Part shown: positions 10,053 through 18,455 of the stretch, one piece after another
How positions within the stretch are numbered: position 1 is the first letter of the stretch
Layout: every line of letters begins with the position of its first letter
Program-made: the position numbers and the translations under genes
NCBI RefSeq assembly: GCF_009671245.1
Contig: NZ_VTFS01000003.1
Span: 552,059 to 616,058 of the forward strand
DNA length: 64,000 nt
Source of the DNA: Marinicella rhabdoformis
GTDB lineage: Bacteria > Pseudomonadota > Gammaproteobacteria > Xanthomonadales > Marinicellaceae
Reading direction: 5' to 3'
Notes under the pieces: model-generated
Database searches by the model: none
What the model saw: only the letters and a program-made list of their open reading frames with translations
Told to the model about the DNA's origin: nothing

Positions 10053-10919
10053 ATGAGCAATAAACTTTCTCCAAATCAAAAATTAAGTTTCAGTCCCAAA
10101 TGGATGAAATTCATTTCAATCAGCTTAAGACCGGTCATCAGGCTGCTGATTAAAAATAAAGTGGAATTTAAAACATTTCTCAATATATGTAGAGACCTAT
10201 ATGTAAAAGAAGCAGAGTCTTATATATATGAAACCAGCAAAGATAAACGGGGAAAAATAAGCAGCATTGCCTATCAAACCGGCTTGGACAGAAGGGAAGT
10301 TTCAACCATCCTCAAAACCACAAAGCCAATTGAGGAATGTGTCATTGAGCAAAACAGGTCACGAGAAGGTTATATCTTAGACCATTGGTCCAGCGACCCT
10401 ATGTTTTGTGATGACAAGGGCTTCCCTTTGCCATTAAAAAGAAGTGGCTCCGGACTCTCATTCGAAACATTAGTTCAACGTTTTGGAAAGAACATCAGTC
10501 ACGGCCCCATTTTAGAAGCTTTGCTTGACGCACAATGTGTAGAAATAAAAAAATCAATGGTGGTATATAAGAATAAAAACTTTATTCCCGCCAAACAATT
10601 ACATGATGACAAAATCAAGATTGTAGCCAAATCTATTAATAGGCTTTCTTCCACCATTGATCACAACCTAACAGCAAAAGAAGATTTATTCTTCCAACGC
10701 AACTTATATTCAATAAGAGTTTCACACCAGCATCATGAATCATTCAAGCTAGAAGTGATGACCATGATAAACGAACATTATAACAATTATTTAATCCCTG
10801 AATTTGAACGCATAGAAAGTAAATATGAAACCAACATAAAAGCACAACAATCCCTTCCTATCGGCCTGGGTTTGTTCTTTTTTAATGACACAATTGACCA
10901 CGAAGAGGAATCATCATGA
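10053..10919 (+). CDS. DUF6502-like protein of unknown function
   Basis: A 288-residue predicted cytoplasmic protein. The N-terminal region (SISLRPVIRLLIKNKVEFKTF, KEAESYI, then KISSIAYQTGLDRREVSTIL near 70-90) resembles the DUF6502 family, which reads like a helix-turn-helix: 'IAYQTGLDRREV' has the spacing of a DNA-recognition motif. A regulatory role is an inference. It lies between the EAL gene and the secreted repeat protein, and its stop overlaps the next ATG by four bases, so the two are translationally coupled. Confidence 0.7.
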   Translation: MSNKLSPNQKLSFSPKWMKFISISLRPVIRLLIKNKVEFKTFLNICRDLYVKEAESYIYETSKDKRGKISSIAYQTGLDRREVSTILKTTKPIEECVIEQNRSREGYILDHWSSDPMFCDDKGFPLPLKRSGSGLSFETLVQRFGKNISHGPILEALLDAQCVEIKKSMVVYKNKNFIPAKQLHDDKIKIVAKSINRLSSTIDHNLTAKEDLFFQRNLYSIRVSHQHHESFKLEVMTMINEHYNNYLIPEFERIESKYETNIKAQQSLPIGLGLFFFNDTIDHEEESS

Positions 10920-11554
10920 AAAACAGAATCATCCAAAAAAATTTAGCAGAAAGCGAAGGTACAGGCATTACAGCTGAGAGTGATGGTACAGGAATTCATC
11001 AATTAGCAATGTGGAAAAAAATGGCGGCAGTCCTTCTGCTTACCATGAGTTTTCATTCCATAACATGGGCAAACACATTGATTATATTCAGTGAAGAAAA
11101 CCAGTCTTATTCCGGTGTATTGCAAACTGCAAATGAAACAGCTCAAGTCGTAGCTATTGTAAACAATGAGACACTGATTGGACTAACTGATGTTTCAATA
11201 GAAGCCTTATCTGACGGACCAGGAATCGCAGATGCCGTGTCGGATGGCTCTGGGTTTACTGATGCCGTTTCAGATGGTTCTGGATTTACAGATGCCGTGT
11301 CGGATGGCTCTGGGTTTACTGATGCCGTTTCAGACGGTTCTGGATTTACTGATGCCGTTTCAGATGGTTCTGGATTTACAGATGCCGTGTCGGACGGCTC
11401 TGGATTTACTGATGCCGTTTCAGATGGCTCAGGACTTGTTTTTACTCTTGACCACAATGATTGCAAACTGATGCACATAGAAACTCATAATGAAATTATC
11501 AGTATAAGATTAGATCAGGTTATTTTGAATAAACAGGAATTAAATTGTGGATAA
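10916..11554 (+). CDS. Secreted or membrane-anchored protein with decapeptide repeats
   Basis: A 212-residue protein I cannot place in a named family. A 30-residue leader with two degenerate motifs (SEGTGI, SDGTGI) precedes a hydrophobic segment (about 36-54) that ends in WANT like a signal peptide. A short domain follows, with LIIFSEENQSYSGVLQT and VAIVNNETLIGL, then seven exact-period repeats of DAVSDGSGFT (last unit ends LV) after a degenerate EALSDGPGIA. The C-terminus (LVFTLDHNDCKLMHIETHNEIISIRLDQVIL) resumes the domain. Coupled to the DUF6502-like gene. The repeat nucleotides are 30-bp near-identical units, so copy number can probably vary between strains. Confidence 0.75.
   Translation: MKNRIIQKNLAESEGTGITAESDGTGIHQLAMWKKMAAVLLLTMSFHSITWANTLIIFSEENQSYSGVLQTANETAQVVAIVNNETLIGLTDVSIEALSDGPGIADAVSDGSGFTDAVSDGSGFTDAVSDGSGFTDAVSDGSGFTDAVSDGSGFTDAVSDGSGFTDAVSDGSGLVFTLDHNDCKLMHIETHNEIISIRLDQVILNKQELNCG
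11231..11440 (+). repeat. In-frame 30-bp tandem repeat, seven units
   Basis: Units begin GATGCCGT at 11231, 11261, 11291, 11321, 11351, 11381 and 11411. They differ only at a few third positions (TG or TT, GGC or GGT, TCA or TCG). Each encodes DAVSDGSGFT. Exact period and synonymous differences point to expansion within a coding frame, with selection on the peptide. Confidence 0.95.
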
Positions 11555-11571
11555 TTAATACACTGAAGTTA

Positions 11572-11637
11572 ACGTTTATGATGGTCAATAGAAACATCCT
11601 CACACACAATGTTCCAACCGGCCATCATAAGCTTTTA
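11572..11637. repeat. Palindrome-ended element, copy 1 (part of mazG 3' duplicate)
   Basis: TTATGATGGTC at the left faces GGCCATCATAA at the right, with CCTCACACAC in the middle. It matches the element at 11824-11889 at a constant offset of 252 bases. Downstream, 11678-11694 (CTCAACTCAAAGACA and neighbours) matches the 3' end of mazG at 11931 with offset 253, so this copy belongs to a decayed duplicate of the mazG tail. The stretch 11555-11887 holds this duplicate and no gene. Confidence 0.7.
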
Positions 11638-11823
11638 TATAAGCACAGCCTTACTTGCTATAACAAAACATAAAGAGCTCAACTCAAAGACACTTGGAAA
11701 AGGATGAAAATGTAAGTTAGGTATTTTAAGACCATTAACACATTAATAAATATGCATCTGAATGACGAGAATAAGAATGAATATAAGAAAGTATAAAATG
11801 AGAATATAAAGAATATCAAGCAA

Positions 11824-11889
11824 ACGTTTATGATGGCCTAGAGAAACACTCCTCACACACGCCGTTCCTTTCAGCCATCATAAACATTT
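11824..11889. repeat. Palindrome-ended element, copy 2, at the mazG stop
   Basis: TTTATGATGGCC faces AGCCATCATAAA, a long stem with a loop of about 35 bases, immediately behind the mazG stop codon. Its position suits a transcript-end structure for mazG, or a shared element between the convergent mazG and repeat-protein genes. There is no clear U-run, so it is not called a terminator. Confidence 0.65.
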
Positions 11890-12652
11890 AATGTTTGCTC
11901 TTAACCTCATTCCAAAGTTTATCCAAGAAGCTCAACTCAAAGACATTTTGGAGAGGTCTTTGTATTTTGGCACGTTTTTCAACAGATTGGAACCGTTGGG
12001 TGAATTTTTTGTTGGCCCGGCGCAATGCCGATGACGGGTCAAGATTCAGGTGACGGGCGATGTTAGCACACACAAACAACACATCGCCCAGTTCATCTTC
12101 CATATCGTCTTTAGACTTTATGGCAACAGCTTCTTTTAATTCTGAGACTTCTTCGTCAAGTTTCAATAGCACATCGTGAACATCAGGCCAGTCAAAACCT
12201 ATAACTGATGCGTACTTTGTCAATTTCACTGCTTTAAGCAACTCTGGTAAATTTGCAGCTATTCCATCTAATACACTTTCCTTATCTTTTGCTTTATCAG
12301 CTTCCCACTTTTTTGTTTGAGCATGATCAGATTCGGGCATTTGGTCATTTCCAAATACATGGGGATGTCTTTCAATCATTTTGTCAGTGACACTTTTGGT
12401 CACATCTTTAAAGTTAAATAAACCCTGCTCTTCCGCAATTCGCGCATGAAAAACCACCTGAAACAATAAATCTCCTAGCTCATTTTTAATATCTGAAGTT
12501 ACACCTCGTTCAATTGCATCTGCCACTTCGTACGCCTCTTCAATGGTATATGGTGCTATGGTTTTAAAATTTTGCTTTATATCCCATGGACAACCAGTTT
12601 GGGGATTCCTTAAGTTCGCCATTAAGTCTAATAATTCATTGATTTCTTTCAT
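11888..12652 (-). CDS. mazG: Nucleoside triphosphate pyrophosphohydrolase MazG
   Basis: A 254-residue all-alpha NTP pyrophosphatase with two MazG domains. The first domain has CPWDIKQ, the metal-binding EEAYEVADAI and NELGDLLFQVVFHA; the second has KLDEEVSELKEAV and EDELGDVLFVCANIARHL. Both EEXX...EXXD metal sites look intact. It removes non-canonical nucleotides and affects (p)ppGpp pools in E. coli. It follows the sensor-kinase gene with a 5-base gap, so it may be co-transcribed with the two-component genes. Confidence 0.95.
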   Translation of the reverse strand: MKEINELLDLMANLRNPQTGCPWDIKQNFKTIAPYTIEEAYEVADAIERGVTSDIKNELGDLLFQVVFHARIAEEQGLFNFKDVTKSVTDKMIERHPHVFGNDQMPESDHAQTKKWEADKAKDKESVLDGIAANLPELLKAVKLTKYASVIGFDWPDVHDVLLKLDEEVSELKEAVAIKSKDDMEDELGDVLFVCANIARHLNLDPSSALRRANKKFTQRFQSVEKRAKIQRPLQNVFELSFLDKLWNEVKSKH

Positions 12653-12657
12653 AATAA

Positions 12658-14019
12658 TTATGGTGGTAAAGTGATTTTAAAACATGCGCCCTTAAACTGT
12701 TCATCTTCACTTATGGCCATTTGACCTTGATAAGAATCTACGATATCAGACACAATGGACAACCCTATACCATGCCCCAATACCTTTTCATCTCCCCTGA
12801 CTCCTCTTTGCAGCAAAACCAAACGTTTATTTTCAGGAATACCAGGCCCGTCATCTGCAATATTTATTTTTAACCCAGTTCTCTGCCTTCCTTCTACAAA
12901 AAGGGTTTTGATGGTGACCTTGACATGTTGATCACACCATTTAAAAGCATTTTCTAACAAGTTACCTAATAACTCGAGCAAATCACCTTTTTCACCATAA
13001 AAAATCGCACCCGGAGCAATTTGAGTATCCACACTGATGTTTTTATTCTTATGGATCTTTTGCAGGGTTTGAATGATTTTATCCAATAAATCGATTACAG
13101 GAACACCTTGGGTAAACGTCCTATGTCCTGCAACAGCCGCTTTCTTTAATTGATATGCCACAATTTCATTCATGTGATTCAGCTGCTGTTGAATCACATC
13201 CTTATCACTTTCATCGGTTCCTAATTCTGACTGAATAACAGCAAGAGGCGTTTTCAGAGAGTGAGCCAAGTCACCTAAGGTTTTTCTCTGACGTTCTAAA
13301 TGATTCCTTTCATTGGCAATCAAACGGTTTAAACTGGAAGTTAAACCCATTAATTCTGTTGGATAATTTTCAGAAAAAATTAAGCTATCCCCTTTTTCAA
13401 GCAAGGCCAAGTCTTGTGTCAGTTTTTTCAAAGGTTTAGTAGCCCAAACCATGGTGAGCCATTGCATCACAAGTAAAAATAAACTGATGCCTAACAACCA
13501 TGACAACAGCGTTTCTTCAAATTCCCACAGCTCTTCGTAAAAATTTCCTGCATGCTCAGTCAAAATTATGGTTACCAATTCTGATGTTTGTTCGGACTCT
13601 ATTTCAACACCCTGACTCAACCGAAATAACCGCTCTCCCTGATACTCTAAAGGAGATTCAAACAAACGCTGATTGGTACTCACCCGAACGGCCTTAGGCA
13701 AGTTTTGACCTATAGCGGAAGGCGAGTGCCAATATTCATTTACCGCAATGATTTCGGCATACATCCCAGATCCTGGTTGATTCAACCTCGGTGTGGGCAA
13801 TTGCTCTGGAAATACCAGCTGACCCTCAATGATTTCCAAGTCTGGCAACAAAGCTTCAACATAGCTTTCAAGTCGTTCTTTGACTATATGCAAGGTTTTT
13901 TCTTTGAAAGCCTGGGCCATAACCAACCCAACAACAGCCAAAGCCAATAGTAATACGGTATTTGAAACCAACAAAACCACTTTGGTTAATGAGCGATTTT
14001 TTGGTGAAAAACCCATCAA
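12658..14019 (-). CDS. phoQ: PhoQ-like sensor histidine kinase
   Basis: A 453-residue inner-membrane kinase: TM1 about 12-36, a periplasmic sensor of about 130 residues, TM2 about 172-193, a HAMP-like linker, the H-box LGDLAHSLKTPLAVIQ (phospho-acceptor His near 250), then N-box LLENAFKWCDQH, ADDGPGIPENK and GHGIGLSIV of the ATPase domain. The H-box wording is that of PhoQ. It starts one base after the response-regulator stop. The sensor domain is not similar enough by eye to predict the signal (Mg2+, acid or peptides). Confidence 0.8.
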   Translation of the reverse strand: MMGFSPKNRSLTKVVLLVSNTVLLLALAVVGLVMAQAFKEKTLHIVKERLESYVEALLPDLEIIEGQLVFPEQLPTPRLNQPGSGMYAEIIAVNEYWHSPSAIGQNLPKAVRVSTNQRLFESPLEYQGERLFRLSQGVEIESEQTSELVTIILTEHAGNFYEELWEFEETLLSWLLGISLFLLVMQWLTMVWATKPLKKLTQDLALLEKGDSLIFSENYPTELMGLTSSLNRLIANERNHLERQRKTLGDLAHSLKTPLAVIQSELGTDESDKDVIQQQLNHMNEIVAYQLKKAAVAGHRTFTQGVPVIDLLDKIIQTLQKIHKNKNISVDTQIAPGAIFYGEKGDLLELLGNLLENAFKWCDQHVKVTIKTLFVEGRQRTGLKINIADDGPGIPENKRLVLLQRGVRGDEKVLGHGIGLSIVSDIVDSYQGQMAISEDEQFKGACFKITLPP

Positions 14020-14020
14020 A

Positions 14021-14701
14021 TTAATCAGATCGGCTGCTCATTCGATAACCCCTGCCTCGCAAAGTTTCTATCAGTTTTTCATCAGGTAAAATAACTGCCA
14101 TTTTTTTGCGCAATCGCCCAACAAAAACCTCTATCACATTACTGTCCCGGTCATAATCTTGATGATATATGTGTTCTGTCAAAGTGCTTTTAGAAATTAC
14201 TTCATCTTGATGGTGAAGCATATATTCTAAAACTTTATACTCATATGAAGTTAAATCCAATGGGTGACCATCGACCTCTACAGATTGCGTGCTCATATTT
14301 AAAACAACTGGACCACAGGATATTTCAGGTGTTGTATTCCCAGAGCTTCTCCTCAATAAAGCATTCACTCGCGCCAATAATTCTGGAAAATGGAAAGGCT
14401 TTACTAAATAATCATCTGCACCAGCATCTAAACCCATGACTTTATCTTGCCAAGAACCCCGTGCAGTCAGAACAATGATAGGAAATTTAACACCTTCGTC
14501 TCTTAAGGTTTGAATCACTTCCATACCAGATATTTTGGGCAATCCTAAATCGATAACCGCCACATCTGCAGGAAATTCTTGACCTTTAAATAGACCGTCT
14601 TGACCATTGTCTGCGGCATCTACAACAAATCCTGATTCTTCAAACCTTTTTATTAAAATGTTTCTTAAATTGTCATCGTCTTCAATAACTAAAACTCTCA
14701 T
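14021..14701 (-). CDS. phoP: PhoP-like OmpR-family response regulator
   Basis: A 226-residue regulator: receiver domain with acidic pair EDDD (8-11), phospho-acceptor in VIDLGLP (Asp near 51), LTARGSWQDKV and DDYLVKPFHF, then a winged-helix OmpR-type DNA-binding domain ending RGRGYRMSS. The SWQDKV and DLGLP wording is typical of PhoP. Paired with the adjacent kinase. A small basic secreted protein gene lies just upstream on the same strand and may belong to the regulon or the operon. Confidence 0.85.
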   Translation of the reverse strand: MRVLVIEDDDNLRNILIKRFEESGFVVDAADNGQDGLFKGQEFPADVAVIDLGLPKISGMEVIQTLRDEGVKFPIIVLTARGSWQDKVMGLDAGADDYLVKPFHFPELLARVNALLRRSSGNTTPEISCGPVVLNMSTQSVEVDGHPLDLTSYEYKVLEYMLHHQDEVISKSTLTEHIYHQDYDRDSNVIEVFVGRLRKKMAVILPDEKLIETLRGRGYRMSSRSD

Positions 14702-14724
14702 AACGAAAACATCAACCTCTCTTA

Positions 14725-15156
14725 TTAGTTTTTACGACCGCCATCATCCTTAGACTGACTTCTGGTACTGCGACTTTTTTTGATTGAGCGATTGCTTGCA
14801 CCCCTTTGTGAAGTCGTTTTTTTGGACTGTCCAGTATGCCTGCTCTTTCTGTTGCCGTCATTTCTCCTACTACTTTGTTTATTACTTTGACTGTTATTAG
14901 ATTGAAATGAAGATTTCGACTGCCTTGAATTGAATGATGAATTGGCCGTTTTTTTTATTGTTTTAATTTTTCCATCAGGTGTTAATATTTTGACAATGTG
15001 TTTGCCATTTTTAGTTTTTGCTGACAACACTTTACCTTGAGCCCTGGCTTGATTAACCGACTGACTTAAAGAGCTTTGCTGTGCCATTGCTTGATTAACA
15101 AACAACAGTAAACATATACATAGAATACGCATCATGGGTTCATTGTATGACATCAA
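14725..15156 (-). CDS. Small secreted, highly basic Ser/Arg/Lys-rich protein
   Basis: A 143-residue protein with a cleavable signal peptide (ILCICLLLFVNQAMAQQ). If translation begins at the internal MMRIL (15135), the leader is more typical. The segment SVNQARAQGKVLSAKTKNGKHIVKILTPDGKIKTI, read in parts, resembles the 'GKVLSA..YRVKVLTPDG' pattern of PepSY-like proteins; the rest is low-complexity S/N/Q then R/K/S. Genes like this often precede phoP-type regulators in related bacteria (recalled, not checked). No enzymatic function can be assigned. Confidence 0.7.
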   Translation of the reverse strand: MMSYNEPMMRILCICLLLFVNQAMAQQSSLSQSVNQARAQGKVLSAKTKNGKHIVKILTPDGKIKTIKKTANSSFNSRQSKSSFQSNNSQSNKQSSRRNDGNRKSRHTGQSKKTTSQRGASNRSIKKSRSTRSQSKDDGGRKN

Positions 15157-15162
15157 TCTGAA

Positions 15163-15828
15163 TTATGGCTGAATTTCTGCCCTCATGAGATTAATTGTTT
15201 CTTTATAATCGTCAGTATTAAAAATGGCAGAACCCGCTACAAATGTATCAACACCCGCATCAGCAATGGTTTTTATGTTGTCTACTTTTACCCCGCCATC
15301 AATTTCTAATCGAATGTTCTTACCGGATGCATCAATCAGCTCCCTGACTTTTTTGACTTTTTTTAACGTTTCCGGGATAAACTTTTGTCCACCAAAACCA
15401 GGATTTACACTCATCAATAGAATCATATCAAGTTTATCCATCACATGTTCGAGGACATGTATGGGTGTTGCTGGATTCAAAACCAGACCAGCCTGGCAAC
15501 CTGCATCTTTAATCAGTGCCAATGAACGATCAATGTGCTCTGAAGCTTCAGGATGAAAAGTAATCATGTTTGCACCTGCTTTTGCAAAATCACCAATGAT
15601 TCTATCAACAGGCTTGACCATTAAATGAACATCAATTGGCGCCTTTATTCCAAAGTCACGTAAAGCTTCAAGCACCAAAGGACCAATGGTTAAGTTCGGC
15701 ACATAATGATTGTCCATGACATCAAAGTGCAACCAGTCTGCCCCTGAATCTAAAACCGCCTGACAGTCCTCACCTAAACGGGCAAAATCAGCTGATAAAA
15801 TGGATGGCGCAATTATGAATGGATTCAT
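15163..15828 (-). CDS. rpe: Ribulose-phosphate 3-epimerase
   Basis: A 221-residue TIM-barrel enzyme of the pentose phosphate pathway. Family blocks: [15 protein letters not shown] with the catalytic Asp region, [18 protein letters not shown] (metal-binding His and Asp), [31 protein letters not shown] and VAGSAIF near the end. Length matches the family. It is six bases upstream of the small secreted-protein gene on the same strand. Confidence 0.97.
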   Translation of the reverse strand: MNPFIIAPSILSADFARLGEDCQAVLDSGADWLHFDVMDNHYVPNLTIGPLVLEALRDFGIKAPIDVHLMVKPVDRIIGDFAKAGANMITFHPEASEHIDRSLALIKDAGCQAGLVLNPATPIHVLEHVMDKLDMILLMSVNPGFGGQKFIPETLKKVKKVRELIDASGKNIRLEIDGGVKVDNIKTIADAGVDTFVAGSAIFNTDDYKETINLMRAEIQP

Positions 15829-16013
15829 GATTTTTGGATAAATTTTAAGTAGCTAAAGTTTGTCACTCAAAGGCAATGAAATCAAGAAAGAATACGCTAA
15901 TTATTTGCACAAGTAGATTTCATCTGATATCTTTGCATCGCCATTGATGCGGCATCCCCTTACATAGCACATCAAATGGAAATCATACCAATAAAAATTA
16001 ATAGAGGAAGATT

Positions 16014-16637
16014 ATGAAACTGTTTTTAATGCTTGGGTTATTTTTTAGCGCCACAGGTCATGCTCAAGAAGACTTTGCAGATATTGGCAATTTAAACGGC
16101 TGGGAATTCAACAACCAGTCAAGCCCCGCGGGAGCTTTCACCTGGTTTCAAGGCATACCTATAGAATTTACATCCCATTCAGGCGCAGATGATGCTTACA
16201 TAGCAGCCAACTTTGAAAGTACTGGCGCCAATGGTACCATTTGTAACTACTTAATTGTCCCAGATGTTCCAATGTCTCAATTGAACTTTTGGACCAGAAG
16301 TCGAACTGCAATGGATGGTAAAGTAGTGTATCCAGATCGATTGCGTGTTATGTATAGCTCATCAGGAAATAAAGTACCCGGTGACTGTACCAATGATTTT
16401 GGCGATTTTTCTGAGGAATTACTTGTCATTAATCCAAATTTGACTACCACAGGATATCCGTTAGATTCTTGGACTGAATACAATGTGAACATCCCAGGCA
16501 ATGGCAGGGTCGCATTTGTCTACCACGTTGATGATGCTGGCTCAAATGGCACAAACTCAAACTACATTGGCATTGATACGGTCAGTTTAATAGAGGATTT
16601 GATTTTTAGTGATGGATTTGAGCAAGCAGCTCCTTAA
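16014..16637 (+). CDS. Secreted choice-of-anchor-J-type protein with C-terminal IFSDGFE tag
   Basis: A 207-residue protein with signal peptide (about 1-17, ending GHAQ). The body (GWEFNNQSSPAGAFTWFQG, DDAYIAANF, NYIGIDTVSLIE) matches the jelly-roll 'choice-of-anchor J' pattern found in secreted proteins. It ends LIFSDGFEQAAP, a tag also seen on two other proteins in this window. AGAGGAAG lies just before the ATG. Monocistronic, with a terminator hairpin downstream. Confidence 0.8.
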   Translation: MKLFLMLGLFFSATGHAQEDFADIGNLNGWEFNNQSSPAGAFTWFQGIPIEFTSHSGADDAYIAANFESTGANGTICNYLIVPDVPMSQLNFWTRSRTAMDGKVVYPDRLRVMYSSSGNKVPGDCTNDFGDFSEELLVINPNLTTTGYPLDSWTEYNVNIPGNGRVAFVYHVDDAGSNGTNSNYIGIDTVSLIEDLIFSDGFEQAAP

Positions 16638-16648
16638 TAGTTTTGTTG

Positions 16649-16680
16649 TGACTGCTGTTACTTCAGCAGTCATACTTTTT
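16649..16680 (+). terminator. Intrinsic terminator of the IFSDGFE-tagged gene
   Basis: TGACTGCTG (16649-16657) pairs with CAGCAGTCA (16664-16672), loop TTACTT, followed by TACTTTTTC. It lies between convergent genes; the U-rich side favours the plus-strand gene. Confidence 0.75.
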
Positions 16681-16686
16681 CTGACA

Positions 16687-17502
16687 TTACCATCCTTTTA
16701 AATCTTTCACTTTTTCCCAAGACTGTTGGACTTGTTTGGCCTTTTCTTCAGCCACTTTCATCATCTCAGGCGGCAACCCTTTGGCTATCAACTTATCAGG
16801 ATGATGTTGGCTCATCATTTTTTTGTAAGCACGGCGTATGGTGGCTTTGCTGTCATCTTGATCAACGCCCAAAACAGCATAAGGATTCATTGGTGCTGAG
16901 CTGCTGACTGGTCGCTGACGCTGTCTTTGCTTGTTTTGTTGATAGTGGTGTTGTCGCTGGCGTCCTCCATGTGGGTCGTAACCATAGGCAGCGCCCCGCA
17001 TTTTCATCATTGCCATCAGCAAATGATGAGGATACCCTATTGTCTGACAGATGTTTTCAATCAAACGCGCTTCTGCGGCTGAAATGTTGCCATCTGCTTC
17101 GGCCACATCAACCAACATTTCTAAGAAAATTTGGCGAAGTGACAATGATCGACGAGACAATTGTGCAAATACACGTAATGGCGTGTCTATTGAACCGCCA
17201 GATTTTCCTTGGTTAAATAAGTCGATGGCACGTTGTCGCAATTCAGCATTCAGCTTCATATGACTCATGATGCCTTCGGCTTTTTGAATTTCGAGGTTAC
17301 TCACTTGTCCATCAGCTTTCGCCAATTTCCCCATACTCAGGAACAATGCATTAAAAAAACTTTCTTGTGTGGCTTGTTGTTTACCTGATGCCCTTGGTCC
17401 TGAAATTTGTCGTTCAACCCATGCCCCAAGCCAAGCGCCCATGATCATGCCAAAATAACTGCCAAACTTAAATCCTAAAATACCACCTATGATGATGCCC
17501 AT
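16687..17502 (-). CDS. djlA: DjlA-like co-chaperone (TerB plus J domain)
   Basis: A 271-residue membrane-anchored J-protein. The N-terminus is a glycine-rich membrane segment (GIIIGGILGFKFGSYFGMIMG), the middle is a TerB-like helical domain with acidic turns DGQVSNLE and DGNISAAE, and the C-terminus (about 205-271) is a J domain NPYAVLGV...YKKMMSQHHPDK with the HPD motif. It activates DnaK at the inner membrane. Divergent from purC. Confidence 0.92.
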   Translation of the reverse strand: MGIIIGGILGFKFGSYFGMIMGAWLGAWVERQISGPRASGKQQATQESFFNALFLSMGKLAKADGQVSNLEIQKAEGIMSHMKLNAELRQRAIDLFNQGKSGGSIDTPLRVFAQLSRRSLSLRQIFLEMLVDVAEADGNISAAEARLIENICQTIGYPHHLLMAMMKMRGAAYGYDPHGGRQRQHHYQQNKQRQRQRPVSSSAPMNPYAVLGVDQDDSKATIRRAYKKMMSQHHPDKLIAKGLPPEMMKVAEEKAKQVQQSWEKVKDLKGW

Positions 17503-17525
17503 ATTCGATTGATTACTCGTTTAAT

Positions 17526-17554
17526 TTGCTTCGTTTATAACTCACAGCTAAAAT
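17526..17554 (+). promoter_or_regulatory. Candidate sigma70 promoter of purC
   Basis: TTGCTT (17526-17531), 17-base spacer, TAAAAT (17549-17554). The purC ATG is at 17583. Position between the divergent djlA and purC genes fits. Confidence 0.4.
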
Positions 17555-17582
17555 AGTGCCTTTTTAACCGCATACTCAACTC

Positions 17583-18455
17583 ATGTCTATCCAGTTTCCA
17601 AAAATTCACCAAGGCAAAGTTCGCGATGTTTATCAAATTGATGACAAACATTTATTGATGGTAGCCAGCGATCGATTGAGTGCTTTTGACGTGGTGTTAC
17701 CTGATGACATCCCGCACAAAGGTGCATTGTTGACACAGATTTCAAATTTTTGGTTTGATTACATGCGCCCTATTATAAAGAATCATTTGGCAGATGTGAA
17801 AGTGGAAGAAGTCATTCCAAACGCATCGGCTGATTTAAAAGCACGCGCCGTTGTGGTTAAGAAGCTTAAAGCCCTCCCTTGTGAAGCCATTGTTCGTGGC
17901 TATATCATAGGATCTGGTTGGAAAGATTATTTGTCAACTGGCGAAGTTTGTGGCATCAAATTACCAAGCGGCCTCCAACAAGCAGAAAAATTAACGCAAA
18001 CATTGTTTACGCCATCCTCAAAAGCCGCGGTTGGCGACCATGATGAAAACATCAGTTTTGATCAATTGGTTAACCTGATAGGCATCGAGCGCGCAGAACA
18101 ACTCAAAACAGTTTCCATAAGCATCTACAACAAAGCCATCACACATGCCGAAGCAAATGGTCTGATGATCGCCGATACCAAGTTTGAATTTGGCTTAGAT
18201 GAAGACGATGAATTGGTTTTGATGGATGAAGTCTTAACACCGGATTCATCACGCTTCTGGAATAAGAACAACTACCAAGCAGGTATCAGTCCAGAAAGTT
18301 ATGACAAACAGTTTGTTCGTGACTATTTAGAAACACTCAACTGGGATAAGACCCCACCTGGCCCAAACATACCCGCAGACATCATTAATAAAACAGCAGA
18401 GAAATACCATGAAGCCTACCAACGCATCACAGGAAAAGCCTTCCAACTCGATTAA
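17583..18455 (+). CDS. purC: SAICAR synthetase PurC
   Basis: A 290-residue phosphoribosylaminoimidazole-succinocarboxamide synthase, step 8 of purine synthesis. Blocks: GKVRDVYQID, ASDRLSAFDVVLPDDIPHKG, EAIVRGYIIGSGWKDY, LIADTKFEFG-type (MIADTKFEFG) and EVLTPDSSRFW. This is the longer, plant/yeast-like PurC class, complete at both ends. The downstream Mpo1-like frame begins inside its 3' end. Confidence 0.97.
   Translation: MSIQFPKIHQGKVRDVYQIDDKHLLMVASDRLSAFDVVLPDDIPHKGALLTQISNFWFDYMRPIIKNHLADVKVEEVIPNASADLKARAVVVKKLKALPCEAIVRGYIIGSGWKDYLSTGEVCGIKLPSGLQQAEKLTQTLFTPSSKAAVGDHDENISFDQLVNLIGIERAEQLKTVSISIYNKAITHAEANGLMIADTKFEFGLDEDDELVLMDEVLTPDSSRFWNKNNYQAGISPESYDKQFVRDYLETLNWDKTPPGPNIPADIINKTAEKYHEAYQRITGKAFQLD

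Noticed and set aside
11231..11440. CRISPR-like periodicity
   Set aside because: Period is 30 with no unique spacers, and the units translate in frame as one peptide.
11143..11478. Antisense open frame with SETASVNPEP-type repeats
   Set aside because: It is the shadow of the 30-bp coding repeat on the plus strand; the plus-strand frame has the signal segment and the coupled start.
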